Assembly: GCF_000376785.1 (NCBI RefSeq)
Contig: NZ_AQXX01000139.1
Location: forward strand, 1 to 64,000
From: Hahella ganghwensis DSM 17046
Lineage (GTDB): Bacteria; Pseudomonadota; Gammaproteobacteria; Pseudomonadales; Oleiphilaceae
Direction of reading: 5' to 3'
Length of the DNA stretch: 64,000 nt
The notes beneath the pieces were generated by a model that was given only the letters and a program-made list of their open reading frames with translations, was not told the origin of the DNA and searched no databases. The translations under genes and the position numbers were made by a program. Positions 8,635 to 17,623 of the stretch are shown one piece after another. Every line of letters begins with the position of its first letter. The first letter of the stretch is position 1.

Positions 8635-9738
8635 ATGTATATCAATGAAGAATGCAAACCGATAAAAGTCGCCGGCAATAAACTGTGCCCGATTACCACA
8701 ATTGATGAGTTGCACCACAATCTGCAATTGGCCATTGAACTGGAATTCGCCACATTGCCCACCTACCTGAGCGCTTTGTACAGCATTAAGGAAAATACCA
8801 ATGTATGTGCCTACAGCGTCATCGGCAGTGTGGTCATGGAAGAGATGTTCCATCTGACCAATGCCGCGAATGTACTGATTGCTACAGGGGGAAAACCTGC
8901 CCTGAACAATCCGGAATTTATTCCGTCCTTCCCGACCAAGCTGCCGGATAAGGAAGAGTGGTTTACTGTCAATCTGCTGAAGTTTTCACCCGAGGCTTTG
9001 AGCACCTTCAAATACATTGAAGAGCCGGCTGAGCTGGCCCATGGTTTCATTACGATTGGCGAGTTTTACGAGAATATTATCCACGGACTGGTTCATCTGA
9101 ATGAGCAGTCCGGACTGGACCTGTTCCCTTCAGGCACCTGTCCTCAGATAGAGCATAAATACTATTACGGAGGAGGCGGCATTATTTCCAGAGTCACAGA
9201 TCTGGATTCGGCCATCTTTGCGCTGAATGCGATTGTGGTTCAGGGCGAAGGTATCCCGACGGCGAAATGGGATCCCGATAAACCGCTTCCGCTGGATGAA
9301 ACCACCGGTATCTGGAGCGGTGATGATCCTCTGTTTATGCAGCCTCGCGAACTGGCTCACTACTATCGCTTTGATGAACTGGCCCAGGGGCGGCGATATG
9401 TCTGTGGCGATACTCACAATAGTGGTCCTACCGGTCCGGAAATTCCCATCGACTACAGCGCGGTTTACAACATGGTTCCCAATCCGTGCAGCAAATATTA
9501 CGAGGGGCGCAGTGAATTGCAGACTCTGAATCAGGAATTCAACCTGATCTTTACTGAGCTGCTCAACCAGCTGCACAGTGCTTTCAACGGTAAACCGGAA
9601 ACGCTTGAGCCTGCTGTCGGTACCATGTTCAGGCTCAAGTATGCTGCGCAGGAGTTGATGCGGATTCCTATTCCCGATTCACCTCAAGGATATTACGCAG
9701 GCCCGACCTGGGAGTTTATTTCCGAATCCTGCTGGTGA
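8635..9738 (+). CDS. Ferritin-like protein of the iminophenylpyruvate dimer synthase type
   Basis: The N-terminal half of this 367-residue protein (about residues 20-250) matches the ferritin-like domain of VioB/RebD/StaD-type enzymes. ELEFATLPTYLSALYS and VVMEEMFHLTNAANVLIATGG supply the Glu and ExxH di-iron ligands, with further His and Glu residues in AHGFITIGEFYENIIHGL. In violacein and rebeccamycin pathways this domain is part of heme enzymes that couple two imino acids, but many stand-alone homologues have no known function. It starts 15 bases after the GMC gene behind AAGGAG and is clearly co-transcribed. No violacein-type partner (VioA, VioE) is nearby, so a bisindole role should not be assumed. 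Confidence 0.8.
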   Translation: MYINEECKPIKVAGNKLCPITTIDELHHNLQLAIELEFATLPTYLSALYSIKENTNVCAYSVIGSVVMEEMFHLTNAANVLIATGGKPALNNPEFIPSFPTKLPDKEEWFTVNLLKFSPEALSTFKYIEEPAELAHGFITIGEFYENIIHGLVHLNEQSGLDLFPSGTCPQIEHKYYYGGGGIISRVTDLDSAIFALNAIVVQGEGIPTAKWDPDKPLPLDETTGIWSGDDPLFMQPRELAHYYRFDELAQGRRYVCGDTHNSGPTGPEIPIDYSAVYNMVPNPCSKYYEGRSELQTLNQEFNLIFTELLNQLHSAFNGKPETLEPAVGTMFRLKYAAQELMRIPIPDSPQGYYAGPTWEFISESCW

Positions 9739-9834
9739 GCCTGTCTTTGGAGGAAAAGCGCTAATTCCCCGGGAGAAACCGATACCCAGAGAGCCAAGCC
9801 ATAAAAAGGGCAATCTCAACGATAGGGAGGCTAT

Positions 9835-11799
9835 ATGGAAGACAGGGTGTTTGATCATGTCCTGATCATCATGTTCGAGAATGAGTATCGTGGGTATGTG
9901 CTGGAAAATGAGTACATGCGGGGACTGGCAGCGCAGGGGATAGAGCTGACCAATTGTTTTGGTGTCATGCACCCTTCCCAGACCAACTACATCACTTCAA
10001 TCTCTGGTGAACTCTGCAATGTGAGCGATGATGACAAGCCAGCGCCACTGCCACAGAAAACCATTGTTGATCTGATTGAGGCATCACCGCTGAACCTCCG
10101 TTGGAAAGCGTACATGGACAGCTATGTATCGGATGATACGCCCTGGTGCCCGGAAGGATTCAGTCCACGAGATCACTACCCTTATGTGATCAAGCACAAT
10201 CCATTCTCGTCGTTCAAGAACATCCTTGATAACCGCCAGCGTTGGGAGAAGATCGATAATGAAGCGGGGTTCTGGCGGGATCTTCTCAATAATGATTTTC
10301 CTGAGTATGCCTGGTTCACTCCCAATATGTGGAATGACGGCCATTATCTTGTGGGAACTCTGAATGACAACCTGAACGGGGAACGAGCTCCGGTGCTGGT
10401 TGATCAGCAGGCGAAATGGCTGCAGTCATTTTTTGCCGGCCTGAACTTTCCTGGCCCCTGCAGCAAACTGCCGCCAAAGACATTGGTTGTTGTGACCTAT
10501 GACGAGGCAGACTTTGAAGCCTTTTATGATAAAGGGAAGAAGTACACCTACGACGGCCCCAATCAGATCTACACCGTTTTGCTCGGGGACATGATTAAAC
10601 CGGGCAAACAATCTGAAGGGTACAACCACTACAGCCTACTCAGGACGATTGAGAAAAACTTTCATCTGGGAGATTTGCAGAAGAACGATCGTGACGCCAA
10701 CTGGTTTCAATTTCTGTGGGGAAAAAGCTTTCAATGGCAAGGTCCCTGTGAAACCCCTTTAAAGGGCAAGCAGAATCTGAGTGCTGTGTCATTCCGAAAC
10801 GAGCTTTATGTGGTCAGTGTGGATCTTAACGGGACGCTGAAATATTGTGTATTCGATGGCCATGAGTGGTCCCCGGAGGTGCCGGTAGCTGAGGATGGTG
10901 ACGGTTATCTGGACCTTGCTGCCAACGATGATATGCTGGTTCTGGCTTACCGCAATTCCTGCAAACAACTGGTCATCAAGCAGTACGACCTCGAAACCGG
11001 ATGGCGGACCGCTGAGCTTCCTGACACGGGGGAAGTGGAAGAAATCTCCCTGGTGGCGGTTCCCCATCAGCCGAAATTCATTCTGGTTTATCGTGATAAC
11101 GGAAATCAGCAGGTACACAGTCTGACGTTCAGCGGAGGTTTCTGGCAGGGACCTTCAGAATCCATCTGTTCCCACAGCGACGGATCCTTCACTCTGGCTG
11201 CGTTGGGTCCGACCATAATGTTCATCTATAAAGTGATCAAAACAGGTCAGTTGTCCTGCCTGAGCTATAACACGGCAGAGTTCAACAAAGTCACTGTGGA
11301 GAACAGTCAATATGCGGGTCCCTATGACGATACGACCGTCAACCAGTGGTCAGCAAGTGCTTTTTCCCTGAATCACTATAGTGAAGCTCCCAATGCTGTC
11401 ACGCCTCATGAAGAGGAGCCGGTGACAGAAGGGATCAATGCATCGGGAGAGCTGGCTGTTGCGACGCTCCAGGGAAGTATATATCTGGTACACAACCGAC
11501 ATTCGGACGGAGGTGGTAATGGACAACTGTTATATGAAACGTTCTCTATAAGCGGCACCCTGACACCGGCCAATCCGGTTTCCTACAATCCGGCGGAAAA
11601 CGATACCACCAGCAACGGCTATGGGACGTTAGCCGAAGCCGGCTGGAGTTCCACTGGTGCAGTCAACGGGGTTTTCCGTAACTCTGATACACCACTGGCC
11701 ATGGCGACCTTGAATGACACTCTCTGGCTGTTTTATCAACCCCTGACAAACGAGCGGATCTGGGTGTGCCCGGGCGCTTATCTGAAAAAAAAGGAGTAA
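9835..11799 (+). CDS. Phosphoesterase (alkaline phosphatase superfamily) with C-terminal beta-propeller-like region
   Basis: Residues 1-300 of this 654-residue protein form a phosphoesterase domain related to acid phosphatases and phospholipase C (PF04185): an early IIMFENEYRG metal-binding segment, MHPSQTNYI, TPNMWNDGH, VVVTYDEAD and YNHYSLLRTIEKNF. Residues 310-654 are a string of beta repeats with alternating aromatic and hydrophobic strands (for example LYVVSVDLNGTLKY and FILVYRDNGNQQV). This resembles a sialidase- or lectin-like propeller that may bind a sugar or polymer. There is no signal peptide. GGGAGG precedes the ATG. The next gene starts 4 bases after its stop, so the two phosphoesterases are translationally coupled. 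Confidence 0.8.
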   Translation: MEDRVFDHVLIIMFENEYRGYVLENEYMRGLAAQGIELTNCFGVMHPSQTNYITSISGELCNVSDDDKPAPLPQKTIVDLIEASPLNLRWKAYMDSYVSDDTPWCPEGFSPRDHYPYVIKHNPFSSFKNILDNRQRWEKIDNEAGFWRDLLNNDFPEYAWFTPNMWNDGHYLVGTLNDNLNGERAPVLVDQQAKWLQSFFAGLNFPGPCSKLPPKTLVVVTYDEADFEAFYDKGKKYTYDGPNQIYTVLLGDMIKPGKQSEGYNHYSLLRTIEKNFHLGDLQKNDRDANWFQFLWGKSFQWQGPCETPLKGKQNLSAVSFRNELYVVSVDLNGTLKYCVFDGHEWSPEVPVAEDGDGYLDLAANDDMLVLAYRNSCKQLVIKQYDLETGWRTAELPDTGEVEEISLVAVPHQPKFILVYRDNGNQQVHSLTFSGGFWQGPSESICSHSDGSFTLAALGPTIMFIYKVIKTGQLSCLSYNTAEFNKVTVENSQYAGPYDDTTVNQWSASAFSLNHYSEAPNAVTPHEEEPVTEGINASGELAVATLQGSIYLVHNRHSDGGGNGQLLYETFSISGTLTPANPVSYNPAENDTTSNGYGTLAEAGWSSTGAVNGVFRNSDTPLAMATLNDTLWLFYQPLTNERIWVCPGAYLKKKE

Positions 11800-11803
11800 G
11801 AGG

Positions 11804-13291
11804 ATGACTTCTGAAAACAATATGCTGGATCAAGTTGATCATATCGTTGTAGTGATGCTGGAAAATCGCTCGTTTGATCATATGTTGGGATATCTGTATG
11901 CGGATCAAAATAATGTCTCGCCGCTTGGCCATCCCTTTGAGGGATTAACGGGTGAGGAATCGAACCCTGACGGTAAAGGCTATAACGTCAAGGTGTTCAA
12001 AATTCCGTCCGACCAGCATCCGTACTACTGGCCGGGTTCTGATCCCGGAGAAGGCTACTACAACACCAACAGCCAGTTGTTCAGTTATTACAAAACTCCC
12101 AAGGCTGGGACTGAGGCGACCAATCAGGGGTTTATCACTGACTTTGCCTACACGCTTCAGTGGCAGCGCAAGGATAACGAGAAGAAGCCCAACAGCTGGC
12201 AGATTGTCGAGGGAACCGAACCCGGCGATATCATGGGAATGTACACACCAGAGCTGTTGCCTGTACTTTCGGGGTTGGCCAAGTCATATGCCGTTTGCGA
12301 TCACTGGTACTGCTCAGTTCCCACTGAAACCTTGCCTAACCGGGCATTCGTACATATGGCCACCAGTCTGGGCCGGCTGAATGACCATGATAAGAAATAT
12401 AATGCGAACACGATCTTTAACCTGCTTGAAGATGCCAAGCAGACCTGGAGTATCGATGGATACGAAGATGACCCGATACTGACCCGAGAGTCCTTACAGG
12501 CTTTGCCTGCCAACCCTGTGTACGGGACTTTTGGTAACTTTGATTCATTCAAGCAGGCGGCTTCCAGCGGAAAACTGGCAAGCTATATTTTCCTGACGCC
12601 GGAATTTGGCTCCAAGGGCAATAGCCAGCATCCCAATTATGATGTGGCGAAAGGGGAGCAGTATCTATTTGATCTGTATCAGACACTGCGAAACTCCCCC
12701 TCCTGGGATAAGACATTGTTGATCATTACCTATGATGAACATGGCGGAACTTATGATCATGTTGCACCACCGGAGAATGCGGCACAGCCGAAGGACTGCC
12801 CGGACAATGATGGGTTTAATTTTCAGCGTTTCGGGGTGAGAGTGCCCACCGTGCTGGTATCTCCACTGATCGAAGCCGGAACTGTATTCCGTGTTCCGCA
12901 ACCGGATACGGATCTTAAGGGCAGCACCTCCTCTGCAACGCCGTTTGATCACACTTCTATCCTGGCAACGGTTGAAAAGCGATTTGGTCTGCCAAGCCTG
13001 ACGGACCGGGATGCTGCGGCACCCGATGTGGGGGCGGTACTCACGCTGGCCACACCTCGTAATGATTATCCTCTGGAAGGTGTTACACCACCGAAAAGTG
13101 AAGGACCTCCCACCCTGGAAGGAAACGGTTCCTGGGGGCAGGCTGATCACTTGCAGAATGCTGAGGCCGAGTTGACCTCACAGTTAAGTCTGAAAGGGGA
13201 TTATCATTCCCGTTACAAGACAGATTACAAGAGCGAAGAGGAAGCGAAGCAATATTCCCGGGACCGTTATCATCGCTACTACAAGAGTTAG
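11804..13291 (+). CDS. Phospholipase C / acid phosphatase family phosphoesterase
   Basis: The 495-residue product is a typical PF04185 enzyme. DHIVVVMLENRSFDHMLGY holds the metal-binding Glu-Asn pair and Asp-His. VPTETLPNRAFVHMA carries the catalytic Thr region. TYDEHGGTYDHVAPP and FDHTSILATVEKRFG provide the remaining metal ligands. Known members hydrolyse phosphomonoesters or phospholipid head groups, usually after Tat export. This one starts almost directly at the first strand and has no leader. The C-terminal 60 residues are charged and helical. It closes the operon and is followed by an intrinsic terminator. It differs from its upstream neighbour in lacking the propeller-like region. Confidence 0.88.
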   Translation: MTSENNMLDQVDHIVVVMLENRSFDHMLGYLYADQNNVSPLGHPFEGLTGEESNPDGKGYNVKVFKIPSDQHPYYWPGSDPGEGYYNTNSQLFSYYKTPKAGTEATNQGFITDFAYTLQWQRKDNEKKPNSWQIVEGTEPGDIMGMYTPELLPVLSGLAKSYAVCDHWYCSVPTETLPNRAFVHMATSLGRLNDHDKKYNANTIFNLLEDAKQTWSIDGYEDDPILTRESLQALPANPVYGTFGNFDSFKQAASSGKLASYIFLTPEFGSKGNSQHPNYDVAKGEQYLFDLYQTLRNSPSWDKTLLIITYDEHGGTYDHVAPPENAAQPKDCPDNDGFNFQRFGVRVPTVLVSPLIEAGTVFRVPQPDTDLKGSTSSATPFDHTSILATVEKRFGLPSLTDRDAAAPDVGAVLTLATPRNDYPLEGVTPPKSEGPPTLEGNGSWGQADHLQNAEAELTSQLSLKGDYHSRYKTDYKSEEEAKQYSRDRYHRYYKS

Positions 13292-13696
13292 CTAAGAAGA
13301 TTCGCTATTTGGTAGTACGATTCACCTCCCTGTCTGAGCTGTCATTCAACCCCCATCATCTTCCGATGGGGGGGGTCTTTTGTGTGAGACCTATAGAGCC
13401 TCTGAAAACTGACTGAGTTGCCATTGTTATGTCAAATGTTGGCAGTCTCCCGAGTTTTTTCGGAGGTTTACTGGTACTTGGCACCTGAGTGCAATACGAC
13501 AGTGCTGGAAATGATTCTGAACAATGGTTTCTAAACAAAAATTAATGAAGTTTTCTTCATGTTTGGTGATCAATTTTACCGTTTCCGGCGTCTAACAAAA
13601 TACTGATCCTGAAAAAGGTCAGCCCTGTCGAGTTGATAAACCTGGTCTGCCACTAAAGCCGGAGTAAGTATGCGGATGGCAGGAAAGGAGGTCTCA
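13292..13696. other. 405-base intergenic region
   Basis: It holds the terminator at 13348-13381, then about 300 bases with no convincing ORF. The part just before the secreted unknown protein includes an AGGAGG ribosome site at 13686-13691. I see no clear promoter or repeat. Confidence 0.5.
13348..13381 (+). terminator. Intrinsic terminator of the phosphoesterase operon
   Basis: An 8-bp stem CCCCCATC / GATGGGGG with a 7-base loop is followed by GGG and then TCTTTT. It lies 57 bases after the operon's last stop codon. Confidence 0.75.
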
Positions 13697-14254
13697 ATGA
13701 AAAATTTGACGTCGATTAGTCTGGTTCTGCTGCTCTTGGTCTCTGAGTGGGCATTGGCGCAGGTTGGCCCTGACTCCAGTTGGGGGGAAATTTATCGCCA
13801 CCGTTTTTACCAGCCGAATATGCCGGTTATTCCATTCCACGCGAAGGCCAGCAATGGCTCAGACTCCAGACTGATGATGGTTCGGGTGGACGAGGTTCGA
13901 TACTTTTACAGCGCTGACGGTAAAACTCATCTTTATGGCGGAACAGCGGAAGTTTGCCGGCAGTATACGGTCACTGGAAGTCTCAGCGACAGCCATCGTC
14001 AATGTTTGGTTACGGAAACCGTAAAGTTGATACGCCCGGCTGACTACAACTTCGAGTATTGTACTTTCCGCACTGACGGCGATTGCGGTGGCTATACCTC
14101 TTCCCGTGAGCAGTATCCGCTGCAGTATTCTGTTCCTGTCTACAATCGGGTCAGTGAGCGTGACAGTTTCAACAGTGGTATGCCGCCGGCATTTTACAAA
14201 AGTGTTGTTCTGCAGGAGTGCCGTCAATGCGAGGAGATCGAGGCTCAGCAGTAA
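13697..14254 (+). CDS. Secreted protein of unknown function
   Basis: The product has 185 residues from the ATG at 13697, chosen because AGGAGG sits 5 bases upstream; a longer start would add nine residues before the leader. It has a clear signal peptide (hydrophobic residues 5-20, cleavage after ALAQ). The mature part is about 165 residues with many Tyr and Arg residues and at least six cysteines, including CRQ, CLV, EYCTFRTDGDCGG and a C-terminal CRQCEE pair, so disulphides in the periplasm are likely. I do not recognise a family. A 284-base gap separates it from the GIDE-LemA gene. Confidence 0.7.
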   Translation: MKNLTSISLVLLLLVSEWALAQVGPDSSWGEIYRHRFYQPNMPVIPFHAKASNGSDSRLMMVRVDEVRYFYSADGKTHLYGGTAEVCRQYTVTGSLSDSHRQCLVTETVKLIRPADYNFEYCTFRTDGDCGGYTSSREQYPLQYSVPVYNRVSERDSFNSGMPPAFYKSVVLQECRQCEEIEAQQ

Positions 14255-14538
14255 AGCGCACGAATCCGGACGGCAGGGAGGCCGTCGTCCTTCTGAAATA
14301 TCGCAAGGCCCTATGGGTCGGTTCATTTCTGTGATCGCCTTGTTATTTTGTCGCCTGGCCCGGTCACACCAGACTGCTACAATGTGACCACTGGTCATGG
14401 CGTTATCTTGTCCCTGAGTTCTCACTGGTCGTGTCTGTCGTCCTGCTTTGCGTTACAGGCTGTGGACAGCAGATTAGGGCTAGTGTTTGGTGCAGGGGGA
14501 GTCATCGGTATTGAGTTAAAAGAGATTTGGACCGGGAC

Positions 14539-16803
14539 ATGCACGGAATTTTCAAGCGGATCATTTTTGCGGCTTTGGCTTTCATTGCGGCAGCCTTATC
14601 GGTATTTGTATTGCAGATGGGATTGTCGGATATCCGGGCAGTCTGGCAACTGGAGTGTATTGCCTCTGCGCCGATGATGGCGATACTCGAAGGAGAAGCC
14701 ATCCTGACAGGATCGACTCAGTCTTCGGGAAAAACGTTGCAACCACGGCTGAGCAGCAATGGGGCACTGTATTACCGATATCTGCATGAGGAAGAACGAG
14801 GATCGGGAGATGACAAGCGTTGGGTCACGATTGAGGATACCCAAAGAGCCGTTGATTTCATCGTGACTGATGGTATAGAAGACGTCAGGGTTAAAGCCCG
14901 TGAAGCGCTCTCTGTAATTGATTGGGAAGTGGATATCGCTACCCGGAAGTCGCAGGGGGATCATCGTTATACAGAGTGGGCGTTATATCCGGGGCAAAGT
15001 CTCACGGCTATCGGATGGATGCAGCGCCATTCAGGGCAGGGACAGTTGAGCTTTCTGGAGTTCGGTCAATACCGTCCCATTATCTCCCGGGCTTCTCCGA
15101 CGGATGTGATCCAGGATATTGGCAAAGGCGGGTTACTTTGGGTATTTGCGGGGTTGGCACTGTTATGTCTCTCCCTTTATCTGCTGACACTGGCGGTTCA
15201 GTTGCACCGATTGATTGCTTATCTGTTTATTCTGGTACTCGTATTGGACCTGGTGCTGCTTTATCTGGGGGTGAACCTGATCCGAGCGGACCTGGCCGAT
15301 GTTCAGAACCGCTGGCAACAGCAGGTCCATACTATGAATCGATATCTGGAGCAGTTGAGTTCAGCAAAAGGTTTGTCGTCATCGAATCGATCTCTGGAAC
15401 AATATGATCAGTTGACCGCAGTGTTGGATGAATATGACCGCGGTCGCCTGGAAGCCGTTGTCGACTATTTGCAGAAGACCTATCTGCGTAGTAACCATTA
15501 CCTTGCCAGAACACCGTTTAATTGGTTCGCTGCGCTGGAAAATATTCATCTAGAGTGGCCCGAATACCTCCCTTATGATGAGACCTTGAGCATTTCTCCG
15601 GTGCCGGCTGGAAAAGTTGATATCCCCTATATCGCGGCAGTCGCGGGAGGGGGCGTCTTGCTGGTGCTGATGACTTGGTTGGGACTTAAAACCGTCCGCC
15701 AGAAGCGTTGTATCGAGAATATTCCCACTTCCCCCGTTGCAGGAATGACCTGGGGGCTTAATGAAGTGACAGGAAAAGTGGTGTTACCGGGAGGGGAGCC
15801 GTTAAAGGGGCCACTCAGCGACTGCGATTGTGTCTGGTTCAGGTATCGTGAATATGAGCGTGTCGGCAGTGGAAAAAACAAGCGTTGGCAGCTACGGACG
15901 GATCAACAGGAGGACATGCCTTTTCTTCTCAAGGATAAAAGCGGCGAGGTTAAAGTGATGCCGGCCCGCGCAGAAATTATTACTGAGCACAAGGAAACCA
16001 GAACGGAGGGGAGTTGGCGGTTTGTCGAGGAAAGTGTCCGTATGGGAGATCAGGTATACCTGCTGGGGAATGCGGACGTAGCCAGCACCGATGAGCAACC
16101 TGTTCAGCTGGAAGTCAAAGCTGACCCGGCAGAAGGTGGTCTGCCCTATATTCTGAGTAATCTTACAGAACAGGGGGTGATGCTTTACAAGGCTCGCAGA
16201 GGGTTGGGGCTGCTGACAATCGCCGTGGCCGCCTGTATTGCCGTTGCTCTGTTCATGCAGGCGTTAAGTGGTGATTTCGCTCCGCATCACTTTCTGACCA
16301 CAGCTTCTGTTGCCGCGGGGTATCTGTTGGTCCTGACAATCATCATGCACTACAACGATCTGGTGTTTCTGCGTCAGAGAGTACGCAGGAACGCGGCTAA
16401 TATTGAGGTCGCACTGCAGCGCCGGTTTGATCTGATCAATAATCTGGTCAGAACCGTCAATGCATACGGCAAGCATGAAAAAGCGTTGATGGAACGCATA
16501 ACTCTCAACCGTGCCGAACTACAGCAACAGGTTCGTCAGGCCAACATGGCGCAATGGAGTGAGAAGGAAAAAGCTATGGCAAGTGATATTAGGGTATTGG
16601 CAGAACAGTACCCTGAATTGAAGCAGCAGAAACTGATGAGCCGCTTCATGACGACGCTGGAATCTCAGGAAACCTACGTCAGCCTCATGAAAGATGGATA
16701 TAACGATGCGGTGGAAACCTATCTCAGCCGAATTGAGTCATTCCCGGATGTGATTCTGGCCCGTATGTGCAAGTTTCAGAAGGAGGCTTTTACCGCAGTC
16801 TGA
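14539..16803 (+). CDS. Multi-pass membrane protein: two GIDE-like domains fused to LemA
   Basis: The product has 754 residues from ATG 14539; a TTG four codons upstream is an alternative. It has an N-terminal membrane segment (about 5-25) and a first GIDE-like domain (about 40-175, with YYRYLHEEERGSGDDKRW). Two membrane segments follow (about 200-245), then a long helical stretch and another membrane segment (about 365-385). A second GIDE-like domain (about 405-540, with WFRYREYERVGSGKNKRW) repeats the first, and two more membrane segments follow (about 555-610). The C-terminal LemA domain (about 620-754) has QRRFDLINNLVRTVNAY, the LemA signature. GIDE domains occur in the mitochondrial ubiquitin ligase MUL1 and in bacterial membrane proteins. 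LemA is a helical envelope protein of unclear role. The duplication and fusion are visible; the function is not. Confidence 0.78.
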   Translation: MHGIFKRIIFAALAFIAAALSVFVLQMGLSDIRAVWQLECIASAPMMAILEGEAILTGSTQSSGKTLQPRLSSNGALYYRYLHEEERGSGDDKRWVTIEDTQRAVDFIVTDGIEDVRVKAREALSVIDWEVDIATRKSQGDHRYTEWALYPGQSLTAIGWMQRHSGQGQLSFLEFGQYRPIISRASPTDVIQDIGKGGLLWVFAGLALLCLSLYLLTLAVQLHRLIAYLFILVLVLDLVLLYLGVNLIRADLADVQNRWQQQVHTMNRYLEQLSSAKGLSSSNRSLEQYDQLTAVLDEYDRGRLEAVVDYLQKTYLRSNHYLARTPFNWFAALENIHLEWPEYLPYDETLSISPVPAGKVDIPYIAAVAGGGVLLVLMTWLGLKTVRQKRCIENIPTSPVAGMTWGLNEVTGKVVLPGGEPLKGPLSDCDCVWFRYREYERVGSGKNKRWQLRTDQQEDMPFLLKDKSGEVKVMPARAEIITEHKETRTEGSWRFVEESVRMGDQVYLLGNADVASTDEQPVQLEVKADPAEGGLPYILSNLTEQGVMLYKARRGLGLLTIAVAACIAVALFMQALSGDFAPHHFLTTASVAAGYLLVLTIIMHYNDLVFLRQRVRRNAANIEVALQRRFDLINNLVRTVNAYGKHEKALMERITLNRAELQQQVRQANMAQWSEKEKAMASDIRVLAEQYPELKQQKLMSRFMTTLESQETYVSLMKDGYNDAVETYLSRIESFPDVILARMCKFQKEAFTAV

Positions 16804-16825
16804 GTAGAAGCGGAGATTCCAGGCG

Positions 16826-17623
16826 TTATGGCATTATGTCGCTATCCGGCAAGTAGTCGGACATCAGAGGGGCGCCCTGTGTTCGTCTGACTTCCGCAAG
16901 TGTGGTCCAAATCTGCCAGGCGAGCTCCCGGTGGTTGTTATAGAAGCTGTGTGAGAGTGCCAGATACCAGTTCGCTGACATATAAGGCTTGGGTAAAGGG
17001 CTGATCCTTTCACTCAGGGACAGCTCCCGGATCTGGTGAATGCCGATAGCGGTTTCGATGACATAGCCATCCAGCCGCTCCATGTCGATCAGCCTGAAGG
17101 CCGTTTCCAGGTTGTTCACCTCCGCACCGATATGCAGGCCACTGGCGATAAGCTTCTGTTGGGCGACATATCCGGTGGGGGCGGCAAATCCCAATTTGTG
17201 TCCGGTAATCACCTGGCCGTCCCATTTCACCTGACCGGTACGAATGACAAAAATTGGGTACAGAGCCCGCCAGAGTCGGTACTCCTCATTGGGTGGGGAG
17301 GATGCATCCTCGCTGGTCTTTGGAAACACAGCGATGTTGTCCCGTTCCTTGGACCAGACCAGGGCAAAAGCGCCGTCCACTTGATTATACTGAAGTGCCT
17401 GAAGGCATCGCTTCCAGGGCCAGGCATGTAGTTCAAGAGGGAGTTGATGTTGCTCGGTGGTCTGTCGGAGCATATCAATCAGGATGCCGCCTTTGCTCAG
17501 TGTCAGAGCATTATGACCCAGTGTGTAGGGGTATTTGGGTTCTTCCTCGTAACATATGGAGAGAGCCGCCGCTGTCTGGCTGCATAGTAGGAGGATTGTT
17601 GCGATTATCCCTGGTAAGCTCAT
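16826..17623 (-). CDS. Periplasmic solute-binding protein, SBP_bac_3-like (orphan)
   Basis: The product has 265 residues from ATG 17623, supported by GAGGAAG 3 bases upstream and an immediate signal peptide (hydrophobic residues 4-20, cleavage after TAAA). The mature chain has the pattern of ABC-type binding proteins lacking a permease (YEEEPKYPYTLG, GILIDMLRQT, AWPWKRCLQAL, a hinge region near KLGFAAPTGYV). The segment WPWKRCLQAL parallels PWKRGYEEAKKG of the protein at 257-997, so the two are distant relatives. No transporter genes adjoin it. It converges with the GIDE-LemA gene, 22 bases apart. The ligand is unknown. Confidence 0.78.
   Translation of the reverse strand: MSLPGIIATILLLCSQTAAALSICYEEEPKYPYTLGHNALTLSKGGILIDMLRQTTEQHQLPLELHAWPWKRCLQALQYNQVDGAFALVWSKERDNIAVFPKTSEDASSPPNEEYRLWRALYPIFVIRTGQVKWDGQVITGHKLGFAAPTGYVAQQKLIASGLHIGAEVNNLETAFRLIDMERLDGYVIETAIGIHQIRELSLSERISPLPKPYMSANWYLALSHSFYNNHRELAWQIWTTLAEVRRTQGAPLMSDYLPDSDIMP

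Noticed and set aside
8635-9738. Violacein or rebeccamycin biosynthesis cluster
   Set aside because: Only a ferritin-like domain is shared. No VioA, VioE or chromopyrrolate-type partners are present, and the FAD monooxygenase at 1115-2302 is separate.
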